Shown: piece after piece, positions 8,931 to 16,625 of the stretch
How the letters are laid out: each line of letters opens with the position of its first letter
How positions within the stretch are numbered: position 1 is the first letter of the stretch
Position numbers and translations under genes: made by a program
Notes under the pieces: model-generated
Seen by the model: only the letters and a program-made list of their open reading frames with translations
The model's database searches: none
What the model was told of the DNA's origin: nothing
Assembly: GCF_034120055.1 (NCBI RefSeq)
Contig: NZ_CP139368.1
Coordinates: 434,001 to 498,000 of the forward strand
DNA from: Microbacterium rhizosphaerae
Lineage (GTDB): Bacteria > Actinomycetota > Actinomycetes > Actinomycetales > Microbacteriaceae
Direction: 5' to 3'
DNA: 64,000 bases

Positions 8931-11108
8931 ATGAACCTCGAGCGAAGGTCGATCCAGCGGGTTGCGGCGATCGGCGCCGCCGCCGTCCTCGGCCTGATCG
9001 GATCCACGGTCGCCACGGCGGGCGCGGTCGCCGACACGGCGGCGGCATCCACGTCTCTGACAGTGGACCTGTCGACCGTGACGGGCCCGTCGACCGGGGT
9101 CGGTCAAGGCATCCTCTACGGGATCACGCAAGACGGGTCACAGCCGGGCGACGAGTACGTCAAGCCGCTGAACCTCAACGCATTCCGTGGGGGTGGCTGG
9201 TTCTCCGGCGGCTGGGCGACGGACGGATACACGTACGGGCCCGCGACCCATGCCGAGGTGACGGCGATCATCGACCAGGCGAAGCGCCTGAAGGCATCGT
9301 CGCAGAACCCGGCCGGCTTTCAGTACCAAGTCCTGCTCAGCGACCTGTGGGGGTCGACCGGCGGGCGCGGGACGCAAGCGGCTCAGCATGTCTGCAACGC
9401 CGGCGACTGCTCCAACTGGCTGCAGTTCATCGATGACACGGTGGCAGATCTTCAGGCGTCGGGGATCGATTTCACCTACGACATCTGGAACGAGTCGGAC
9501 TTGTCGATCTTCTGGGGCGCCGGTGCGGTGACGCCGCAGTACTTCCAGATGTGGGACAGCGCATACAACGAGCTGCGCAAGATCGCCCCGGGCGCTGCCA
9601 TCGCGGGTCCGTCGTTCGCGTTCACGCCGGCACGCAATCCGCAGGAGTGGACGTCGTTCTTCGCGCACGTGAAGGCCGCGAACACCGTTCCTGATTGGAT
9701 CACGAACCACGACGAGGGCGATGTGGACGATCCGGTGACGGTGGCCCAGGACATCCGGGCAGACCTGACCGAAGCGGGGCTCCCGCAGTTGCCTCTGTCC
9801 GCCAACGAATACCAGCCGGCCGACCGCGGCAACGCCGGAGTCACCGCCTGGTATCTGGACCGGTTCGCCCAGTCGACCTACTCGACGGCGATGCGCGGCA
9901 ATTGGAGCTGCTGCATGGTCCCGAACCTGACGGGACTGCTCACCCACACGCAGACCGGTTGGGCACCCACCGGCAACTGGTGGGCGATGCGCACCTATGC
10001 GCAGATGACCGGATCCCTGGTGCAGACATCCCAGCAGGTGGATTCGATGGCCATCACGGCCGCGAAGGATCCGTCCAAGGGACAGGCCATCGCCTTGCTG
10101 GGTGACGTCAACGGGTACACGGGCAGTGCGTCGGTGACGTTCACAGGGCTCGACTCCGCCGCCTATCTGGTGCGGGAAGGCCAGGTGCACGCCACGGTCT
10201 ACCGGATGCCGGACGGCGGTGCTCTCTACGCGCCGATGGTGGAGTCCAGTGGCGATCTGCCGGTCGCTCCCGACGGTTCGGTGACCGTTCCGACGCAGTT
10301 CGTCGGCGCGCACGATGCGGTCGCGGTGTTCCTCTCCTGGACCGACCCGCAGACGACGGTCATCCATGCGCCTGACCAACTGATCGCCGGCACCTCCTAC
10401 GACGTTCCGGTGACCTTCACGAACGGCAGCGAGTCGCAGGATACACAGGTGCAGACATCCCTCGCGGTCACCGCGGACGACCCGGCGGATGCCGCGGGAA
10501 TCACGGTGGACTGCGTGCCGGGCGGAGGGGCCGCCTGTGCCGTCGTCAGCCACCTGGCCCCGGGCGAGTCGGCGACGGCGATGTTCCATGTGGTCGTGCC
10601 GCCCGGCACTCCGTCCGTGGCATATCGACTCGTCGCGACCACCGACCTCGTCAACCGAGGGCACATGACGGTGAGCAACTCGGCTGACGTCGTCTCGCCC
10701 TGCGCACTCGGCGCCGACTGCGAGGCGGAGAACGGTCAGCTGGCAGGCGGGGCCTGCCTCGCGACGGATCATCCCGGCTATACCGGGGCGGGCTTCGTGG
10801 CGTGCCTCACGAGCGTCGGGGCGAGCGTGACCCCGCAGTTCGGGGTGCCGACCGCCGGCACCTACACTCTGGATCTGCGCTATGCCGCAGGGCCGGATGG
10901 TCCCTCGGCCCAGCTCGATCGCACGGCGACGGTGACGGCGGGCGGCGTCTCGCAGCAGGTCGTGCTGCCGAAGACCGGGAGCTGGAACACCTGGGCCGAC
11001 GCCACGGTCACGGTGACCCTGCCGGCCGGTGTCGACGACATCACGGTGGCGTACAACAAGACCGATCGCGGGTGGTTCAACCTGGACCACATGGTGCTGA
11101 CCCAGTAG
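8931..11108 (+). CDS. Secreted GH39-like glycoside hydrolase with C-terminal CBM35-like module
   Basis: The 725-residue protein has a signal peptide (about residues 1-38) and a GH39-like TIM barrel (about 45-380). Acid/base E188 is in YDIWNESD and nucleophile E293 in LSANEYQP. A beta-sandwich follows, then an NEW3/CARDB-like Ig domain (about 475-585) and a CBM35/CBM6-like module (about 594-725, beginning CEAENGQL and ending WFNLDHMVL). The barrel shares IWNESD and a GPSF segment with the divergent 1024-residue enzyme, so the two are distant relatives. GH39 includes beta-xylosidases and side-chain arabinofuranosidases acting on gum arabic. A similar exo activity is inferred from the GH127 gene downstream. 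The operator at 8803 implies LacI control. Confidence 0.82.
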   Translation: MNLERRSIQRVAAIGAAAVLGLIGSTVATAGAVADTAAASTSLTVDLSTVTGPSTGVGQGILYGITQDGSQPGDEYVKPLNLNAFRGGGWFSGGWATDGYTYGPATHAEVTAIIDQAKRLKASSQNPAGFQYQVLLSDLWGSTGGRGTQAAQHVCNAGDCSNWLQFIDDTVADLQASGIDFTYDIWNESDLSIFWGAGAVTPQYFQMWDSAYNELRKIAPGAAIAGPSFAFTPARNPQEWTSFFAHVKAANTVPDWITNHDEGDVDDPVTVAQDIRADLTEAGLPQLPLSANEYQPADRGNAGVTAWYLDRFAQSTYSTAMRGNWSCCMVPNLTGLLTHTQTGWAPTGNWWAMRTYAQMTGSLVQTSQQVDSMAITAAKDPSKGQAIALLGDVNGYTGSASVTFTGLDSAAYLVREGQVHATVYRMPDGGALYAPMVESSGDLPVAPDGSVTVPTQFVGAHDAVAVFLSWTDPQTTVIHAPDQLIAGTSYDVPVTFTNGSESQDTQVQTSLAVTADDPADAAGITVDCVPGGGAACAVVSHLAPGESATAMFHVVVPPGTPSVAYRLVATTDLVNRGHMTVSNSADVVSPCALGADCEAENGQLAGGACLATDHPGYTGAGFVACLTSVGASVTPQFGVPTAGTYTLDLRYAAGPDGPSAQLDRTATVTAGGVSQQVVLPKTGSWNTWADATVTVTLPAGVDDITVAYNKTDRGWFNLDHMVLTQ

Positions 11109-11127
11109 GTCCGCACGGTCGACGAGT

Positions 11128-11161
11128 GGATGACTCGCTGCAGGCGTACAGCGAGTCATCC
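11128..11161 (+). terminator. Hairpin terminator after the GH39-like glycosidase
   Basis: GGATGACTCGCTG (11128-11140) pairs perfectly with CAGCGAGTCATCC (11149-11161) around an eight-base loop, 20 bp after the stop codon. No U-tract follows. Confidence 0.75.
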
Positions 11162-11304
11162 GCCCGATCCGCAGCAACGCCCAGCGGGGCGACATCGTCG
11201 AAACGCTGGGCGTCGGCGCGTCTTCGACACGTGACCACCATGCGCCCGGGCTGCCCCGCCGATGTCGGCCGTGGAACAATGTGGCGAACGGGGAGGAGGC
11301 CGCG

Positions 11305-12321
11305 ATGGCTGCGACGATCGGCGATGTCGCCCGGCTTGCGGGTGTCTCGCGCAGCACGGTCTCGTACGCACTGACCGGCAAGCGGTCGATCTCCGAGGAC
11401 ACCCGTGCCCGCATCCAGGAGGCGATCGAGGAGCTGGGCTTCACGCCGAACGCAGGAGCGCGTGCGTTGGCGACCTCGCAGACGAACGTGCTCGGGCTCT
11501 ACCTGCAGTTCGAAGAGGACGAGTTCGCGCCGGCGATGCTGCAGTACGTGCTGCCGGTGTCCTCCGAGGCTCGCGAGCACGGCTACGACCTGCTGATGGT
11601 CACGGACCCCGACCTGGAGGGCGCCGTCCGCAGGACGACGTCGTCTGCCATGGTCGACGGCGTCGTCCTGCTGGACGTGACCTTCGACGATCCGCGATTG
11701 GGCCCTCTCCGGGAGGCGACGCAGCCTGCCGTGCTCATCGGCTACGCACGCAACGGTGAGGGATTCGACTCGTTCGACCTGGACTTCGGCGAGGCCGCCC
11801 GCATGGCGGTCGACCATCTGGGGACGCTGGGCCACCGCGATCTGGCGCTCATCACTCCGCCTCGCCACGTCTACGAGCGGGGCGGATCGTACGCGTGGCG
11901 CTTCCGCGACGCCGCGATCGAGCGCGCGGCGCGCTACGGGATGCGGATCACGACGCACTACGGCGACTCCCGGCAGCCGGGTATCGAGGCCGTCTTGGAC
12001 CGGGCTCTCTCCGACGATTCGAGTCCGACCGCGCTGATCCTCCACAACGATGCGACGCTCGCCGCCCTGCCGAGCTACTTGAACGCGCGGGGGATCAGCT
12101 CTCCGGGCGATCTGTCGGTCGTGGGATTGTTCTCGCATGAGTTCGGCCAGGCCTTCTCACTGCCGTTCACATCCATCGAGACCTCCCCCGACCAGCTGGG
12201 CCGACAGGCGGTGCTGCAGCTCCTGAAGCGTCTGGCCGGCGGCGGTTCGCTGGAGGCGCCGCGCGCACGGTTCGTCGAGCCGATCCTCGTGGACCGCGGC
12301 AGCACCCGGTCCGCGCTCTGA
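11305..12321 (+). CDS. LacI-family transcriptional regulator (copy 1)
   Basis: The 338-residue protein has an N-terminal LacI helix-turn-helix and hinge (about residues 3-58, TIGDVARLAGVSRSTVSYAL) and a periplasmic-binding-protein-like sugar domain. The ATG at 11305 is preceded at good spacing by GGGGAGGAGG, so it is preferred over the in-frame GTG 24 bases upstream. It is a close paralogue of the next gene: both carry SRSTVSYAL.GKRSIS, then GARALATSQT and FAPAMLQYVLP. No copy of TCGAACCGGTTCGA is present in front of this gene, unlike copy 2. It probably senses an oligosaccharide released by the neighbouring enzymes; the ligand is unknown. Confidence 0.92.
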   Translation: MAATIGDVARLAGVSRSTVSYALTGKRSISEDTRARIQEAIEELGFTPNAGARALATSQTNVLGLYLQFEEDEFAPAMLQYVLPVSSEAREHGYDLLMVTDPDLEGAVRRTTSSAMVDGVVLLDVTFDDPRLGPLREATQPAVLIGYARNGEGFDSFDLDFGEAARMAVDHLGTLGHRDLALITPPRHVYERGGSYAWRFRDAAIERAARYGMRITTHYGDSRQPGIEAVLDRALSDDSSPTALILHNDATLAALPSYLNARGISSPGDLSVVGLFSHEFGQAFSLPFTSIETSPDQLGRQAVLQLLKRLAGGGSLEAPRARFVEPILVDRGSTRSAL

Positions 12322-12362
12322 GCACGGGCCGGACACGCGCCGTGCCAGCCCGGCGCCGGTAA

Positions 12363-12376
12363 TCGAACCGCTTCGA
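12363..12376. promoter_or_regulatory. LacI-family operator (one mismatch) between the two lacI genes
   Basis: TCGAACCGCTTCGA, a one-base variant of the perfect palindrome, 40 bp upstream of the next copy. Confidence 0.7.
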
Positions 12377-12402
12377 TGAGTGATCTCGCCCCGCTTCGAT
12401 AA

Positions 12403-12416
12403 TCGAACCGGTTCGA
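12403..12416. promoter_or_regulatory. LacI-family operator upstream of lacI copy 2 promoter
   Basis: A perfect TCGAACCGGTTCGA copy lying directly against the -35 box at 12418. Confidence 0.8.
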
Positions 12417-12417
12417 C

Positions 12418-12446
12418 TTGCGCGGCTCCGAAATGCTCGCTACATT
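12418..12446 (+). promoter_or_regulatory. Promoter of lacI copy 2 and the sugar ABC operon
   Basis: TTGCGC (12418-12423) and TACATT (12441-12446) are spaced by 17 bp. Operators flank it at 12403 and 12449, 46 bp centre to centre. Because no other control signature lies before the transporter genes, this promoter may drive both. Confidence 0.6.
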
Positions 12447-12448
12447 GA

Positions 12449-12462
12449 TCGAACCGGTTCGA
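12449..12462. promoter_or_regulatory. LacI-family operator over the lacI copy 2 start site
   Basis: A perfect TCGAACCGGTTCGA copy starting three bases after the -10 box and ending just before the ribosome-binding site. Confidence 0.8.
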
Positions 12463-12477
12463 CGGAGAGGAGGTACG

Positions 12478-13485
12478 GTGGCTGTCACGATCACCGATGT
12501 GGCCCGCCATGCGGGCGTATCGCGGAGCACGGTCTCGTACGCCCTCTCCGGCAAGCGCTCGATCTCGGCATCGACGCGCGACCGCATCGCCGAGGCCATC
12601 ACGTCGCTCGGCTTCACCGCGAACGCGGGCGCACGTGCGCTCGCGACATCCCAGACGATGGTGCTCGGGCTCCTCACGCAGTTCCACCAGGACGAGTTCG
12701 CCCCCGCGATGCTGCAGTACGTGCTGCCGATCTCCGACACGGCGCGCGAGCTCGGCTACGACATCCTCCTCGTGACGGAACTGGACGCGACGGACGCGCT
12801 GCGGCGCGTGACCAGCGCCGGCATGGTCGACGGCGTCCTTCTCCTCGATGTGATCCACGAGGATCCTCGGCTGGACACCCTGCGCGCCGCCGCCCAGCCC
12901 GGTGCGCTCGTCGGGCTGCCGAAGGACACCGAGGGCCTCGACGTGTTCGATCTCGACTTCGGTGAATCCGCCCGCATCCTCGTCGACCATCTGTTCGGTC
13001 TCGGCCACCGCGAGATCATCGTCATCTCGCCGCCGCTGCACGTCTTCGAGCGCGGAGGGGCATACGGCTGGCGATTCCGGGATGCGGCGCTGGAGCGTGG
13101 AGCCCGCTATGGACTGCAGATGCACTCGTACTACGGCGAGTCCCAGCAGCCCACGATCGGCCAGAGCGTCAACGCGATCCTCGACGCTCGACCCACGGCG
13201 ACGGCGCTGATCGTCCACAACGACGCGACGATCGCCGCACTCCCCTCGATTCTGGCGGCACGCGGCGTCCGCGTCCCGGACGACCTGTCGGTCGTCAGCC
13301 TCTTCTCGAAAGACTTCGGGAGATCCTTCTCACTGCCGTACACGGCGGTGGAGAGCTCGCCCGATCAGCTGGGCCAGCACGCGGTCCGGCAACTGGTGCG
13401 GCGGATCACCACGCCGGAGCTCGCCGGAGCCCCGGTCACACGCTTCATCGCACCAGAGCTCGCGATCCGCGGAAGCACGATGTGA
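12478..13485 (+). CDS. LacI-family transcriptional regulator (copy 2), autoregulated
   Basis: The 335-residue protein is organised like copy 1, with helix-turn-helix ITDVARHAGVSRSTVSYAL at the N-terminus and the same GARALATSQT segment after the hinge. The GTG at 12478 follows GGAGAGGAGG and is the start that places the helix-turn-helix at residue 3; an upstream TTG would add 20 unrelated residues inside the operator. Three operators precede the gene, which points to autoregulation. The transporter genes follow 70 bp downstream in the same direction. Which of the two paralogues binds TCGAACCGGTTCGA cannot be told from sequence, but their recognition helices are nearly identical, so both may. 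Confidence 0.92.
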   Translation: MAVTITDVARHAGVSRSTVSYALSGKRSISASTRDRIAEAITSLGFTANAGARALATSQTMVLGLLTQFHQDEFAPAMLQYVLPISDTARELGYDILLVTELDATDALRRVTSAGMVDGVLLLDVIHEDPRLDTLRAAAQPGALVGLPKDTEGLDVFDLDFGESARILVDHLFGLGHREIIVISPPLHVFERGGAYGWRFRDAALERGARYGLQMHSYYGESQQPTIGQSVNAILDARPTATALIVHNDATIAALPSILAARGVRVPDDLSVVSLFSKDFGRSFSLPYTAVESSPDQLGQHAVRQLVRRITTPELAGAPVTRFIAPELAIRGSTM

Positions 13486-13555
13486 CCCGGAAGCGGTCCA
13501 CGGGGACGCTCCCGAACGTTCCCACCACCACTGCACGATTCAAGGAGGAATTACT

Positions 13556-14785
13556 GTGATCACCACCAAGAGCGCGCGCGTCATCGGCGTCGCCGTGCTG
13601 GCAGCGGCCGTCGTCGGCGGCACCGCCGCCTGCTCGGGGTCTCCGTCGGGCGGCGGCAGCACCGCGGGCGGCACCTACACGCTGTGGGATCCCTACCCCG
13701 ACCGCGATGCCTCGTCGGACTGGGCGAAGGCGATCGACAAGTGCGCCGGCGACCTGGGCATCACCATCAAGCGCACCGCCAGCAACACCGGCGACACCGT
13801 CAAAGACCTGACGACGGCATCCCCGAACCTGCCGGACATCGCCCTCGTCGACAATCCCAAGGTCGCCACGCTGGCTGCCGCAGGCCTGCTGACGACGACC
13901 GCGGACAACGGCCTCGATGTGTCGAGCATCCAGGAGAACATCCTGACCGCCGGTCAGATCGACAAGAAGACCTACGGCGTGCCCGTCGGGGCGAACACGC
14001 TCGGGCTCTATTACAACCCGGCGGTGCTTCAGGCGGCCGGGGTGGACCCCTCGAGCGTGAAGGACTGGGCATCCCTCACCGACGCGCTCAAGAAGGTCGT
14101 CGCCGCGGGGAAGAAGGGGATCACGTTCTCGGCCGTCGGCACCGAGGAAGGATCGTTCCAGTTCCTCCCCTGGTTCTGGGGAGCGGGTGGCGACCTCACC
14201 AAGCTGAACTCCTCCGAGGCGACCACGGCGCTCTCGACGTGGACCGACTGGGTGAAGCAGGGCCTGGCACCGAACTCGGTGCTGCAGAACACCCAGGGGA
14301 CGAGCTGGGATGAGTTCAAGACGGGCGACTTCGGCTTCGCCGAGAACGGATCCTGGTTCAAGGCCGACGCCGACAAGGCCGGCTACAAGGTGATCCAGCT
14401 CCAGAAGACCGACGGGGGAGCGGCCCCCGCCCCCACCGGAGGCGAGTTCATCACGATCCCGGTGCAGAAGGACACGTCGCGCTACGCGACGTCGGTGAAG
14501 ATCACCAAGTGCCTCACCGACGGGGATGCCGGCGCGAATGCGCTCGGGTACATCGCCCCGACGAAGGCCGGCCAGGATGCGCAGCTGAAGGCCGACCCGA
14601 CGCTCAGGTTCTGGGTCGACGCCGTCGCCGACGCGAAGCCGCGCACGGCGGACAACCTCGGTGTGAAGTACGGCACGATCTCGGAGCAGCTCTACACGGC
14701 TGTCCAGGCCGCACTGTCGGGGTCCGCCAGCCCGGCCGATGCACTCGCCACGGCGCAGAAGAACGTCGACGCGAAGTCGAAGTGA
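13556..14785 (+). CDS. Sugar ABC transporter substrate-binding lipoprotein
   Basis: The 409-residue family-1 solute-binding protein starts with a lipoprotein signal ending GGTAAC, so Cys26 is the lipidated residue, followed by a Gly/Ser linker. The mature part has the MalE-like two-lobed layout with the IPVQKDTSRY and LKADPTLRFWVDA segments. An excellent AAGGAGG (13542-13548) sits seven bases before the GTG start. It delivers an oligosaccharide to the two permeases that follow. The long intracellular glycosidase and GH127 genes in the same direction suggest an arabinose-containing ligand. Position -3 of the lipobox is Thr rather than Leu, a tolerated variant. Confidence 0.92.
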   Translation: MITTKSARVIGVAVLAAAVVGGTAACSGSPSGGGSTAGGTYTLWDPYPDRDASSDWAKAIDKCAGDLGITIKRTASNTGDTVKDLTTASPNLPDIALVDNPKVATLAAAGLLTTTADNGLDVSSIQENILTAGQIDKKTYGVPVGANTLGLYYNPAVLQAAGVDPSSVKDWASLTDALKKVVAAGKKGITFSAVGTEEGSFQFLPWFWGAGGDLTKLNSSEATTALSTWTDWVKQGLAPNSVLQNTQGTSWDEFKTGDFGFAENGSWFKADADKAGYKVIQLQKTDGGAAPAPTGGEFITIPVQKDTSRYATSVKITKCLTDGDAGANALGYIAPTKAGQDAQLKADPTLRFWVDAVADAKPRTADNLGVKYGTISEQLYTAVQAALSGSASPADALATAQKNVDAKSK

Positions 14786-14826
14786 CCGCCCGCCCCGCCC
14801 CCGCCGCTACGGAAAGGATCCATCGC

Positions 14827-15816
14827 ATGTCGGCGATCCGAATCGACTCGAGAGCGCGCGGGGGCGGGGCATCCCTCCCCGAGTCCACCGTCGTGCGCGC
14901 ATCGCAGCCGCCGCGCCGGGCGCTGCGCAGTCGCCAGCTGCGCGCGCAGCTGGCGGCCTGGGCGTTCATCGCGCCCGTCGTGCTGTACATGGTGATCTTC
15001 TACGCCTATCCGCTGCTGAAGAACCTCGACCTGAGCTTCCGGAACTACTCCCTCGCCTCGTTCATCACCGGCAACGCGCCGTGGGTGTGGTTCGACAACT
15101 ACGTCGAGGTGATGCAGAGCTCCACGTTCTGGCCGGCCATCGTGAACACGGCGATCTTCACGTTGATGTCGATCCTGTTCCAGTACTCGATCGGGCTCGC
15201 CCTCGCGGTGTTCTTCTTCCGGAAGTTCCCCCTCGCCGGAACGCTGCGCGCTCTGTTCCTCGTGCCGTGGCTGCTGCCGCTGCTCGTCTCCGCCTCGATC
15301 TGGGCGTGGATGCTCAACAGCGAGTCCGGTGTGGTCAACGCCGCCATCGAAGCCCTCGGCGGTCAGCAGATCAACTGGCTCACCTCGCCGCAGTGGTCGC
15401 TCATCTCGGTGCTGATCGCGAACATCTGGATCGGCATCCCGTTCAACCTGGTCATCCTGTACAGCGGACTGCAGAACATCCCGGGCGACCTCTACGAGGC
15501 CGCATCCCTCGACGGGGCCAACGGCTGGCAGACGTTCTGGCGGATCACCTTCCCGCTGCTGCGGCCGGTCTCGGCGATCACGATCCTCCTGGGCCTCGTG
15601 TACACGCTGAAGGTGTTCGACATCATCTGGATCATGACCCGCGGCGGGCCCGGCGACTCGTCCACCACCCTCGCGATCTGGTCCTATCGCCTCGGATTCG
15701 GCGGTGAGACGCCCGAGCTCAGCCCCGCCGCGGCCGTCGGCAACATCCTGATCCTGGTCGCGTTCGTCTTCGGCCTGATCTACATCCGCGCCGAGCGGCG
15801 CATGGAGCAGTCATGA
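14827..15816 (+). CDS. Sugar ABC transporter permease (MalF-like)
   Basis: The 329-residue membrane protein has a polar 40-residue N-terminus followed by about six transmembrane segments, the first around AAWAFIAPVVLYMVIFY. The EAA loop that docks the ATPase is clear (EAASLDGANGWQTFWRI). The ATG at 14827 is preceded by GGAAAGGA. Its stop overlaps the next permease start as ATGA. No ATP-binding subunit is encoded nearby; actinobacterial CUT1 importers usually use a shared MsiK-type ATPase, which is inferred here. Confidence 0.93.
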   Translation: MSAIRIDSRARGGGASLPESTVVRASQPPRRALRSRQLRAQLAAWAFIAPVVLYMVIFYAYPLLKNLDLSFRNYSLASFITGNAPWVWFDNYVEVMQSSTFWPAIVNTAIFTLMSILFQYSIGLALAVFFFRKFPLAGTLRALFLVPWLLPLLVSASIWAWMLNSESGVVNAAIEALGGQQINWLTSPQWSLISVLIANIWIGIPFNLVILYSGLQNIPGDLYEAASLDGANGWQTFWRITFPLLRPVSAITILLGLVYTLKVFDIIWIMTRGGPGDSSTTLAIWSYRLGFGGETPELSPAAAVGNILILVAFVFGLIYIRAERRMEQS

Positions 15817-16622
15817 AGCGCACCCTCACCACCGTCATCGGCGTGGTCCTCACGGCGATCATGCTCTTCCCGCTCTACTGGATGATCAACGTCTCGCTCA
15901 CGCAGCCCACCAAGCTGCGCAAGGACCCGCCCGACCTGTTCCCCGTGGACCCGACCTTCGCCGGATACCAGCGCGTCCTGGCCGACCAGCTGCCGAACCT
16001 CGCGACCAGCCTCGTCATCGGGCTCGGCACGGTCGTCATCACCCTGGTGCTGTCGGCTCCGGCGGCGTACGCGCTGGCGAAGCTGCGCCCGCGAGGACGC
16101 AACGTGATGAACTTCGGGCTGCTGATCGCGCAGATGGTCCCCAGCATCATCATGGCGATGGGCTTCTATCTGATCTTCTACAACTGGGGCGTGCTCAACA
16201 CGATCCCCGGGCTCATCCTCGCCGACTCGACTCTCGCGGTGCCGTTCGGGGTCTTGATCTTCACCGCGTTCATGGCCGGCATCCCCAATGAGCTCATCTC
16301 GGCCGCGAAGATCGACGGCGCCGGCGCGTGGCGCACGTTCCGATCGATCGTGCTGCCGGTCAGCCGCAACTCGATCGTGACGGTGTCGCTGTTCGCGTTC
16401 CTCTGGGCGTGGTCGGACTTCATCTTCGCCTCGACGGTGAACCGCGGCGGCGACTTCCAGCCCATCACGATCGGCATCTACCGCTACATCGGCAACAACA
16501 CGCAGGACTGGAACGCGATCATGGCCACGGCCGTGGTGGCATCCATCCCGGCCGCCGTGCTCCTGGTGGTCGCACAGCGGTACGTCGCCGCCGGTGTGAC
16601 GGCCGGCGCGGTGAAGGACTGA
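15813..16622 (+). CDS. Sugar ABC transporter permease (MalG-like)
   Basis: The 269-residue protein has six predicted transmembrane helices and the EAA-type loop SAAKIDGAGAWRTFRSI about 85 residues from the C-terminus. Its ATG overlaps the stop of the first permease by four bases, so synthesis of the two subunits is coupled. It pairs with the upstream MalF-like subunit to form the channel of a CUT1-type importer. The six-hairpin glycosidase gene begins three bases after its stop, linking uptake with intracellular cleavage. Confidence 0.93.
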   Translation: MKRTLTTVIGVVLTAIMLFPLYWMINVSLTQPTKLRKDPPDLFPVDPTFAGYQRVLADQLPNLATSLVIGLGTVVITLVLSAPAAYALAKLRPRGRNVMNFGLLIAQMVPSIIMAMGFYLIFYNWGVLNTIPGLILADSTLAVPFGVLIFTAFMAGIPNELISAAKIDGAGAWRTFRSIVLPVSRNSIVTVSLFAFLWAWSDFIFASTVNRGGDFQPITIGIYRYIGNNTQDWNAIMATAVVASIPAAVLLVVAQRYVAAGVTAGAVKD

Positions 16623-16625
16623 GCC

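Noticed and set aside
13512-13525. GAACGTTC palindrome before the binding-protein gene as another LacI operator
   Set aside because: It shares only a few bases with TCGAACCGGTTCGA and lacks the CCGG centre; it is too short to be convincing.
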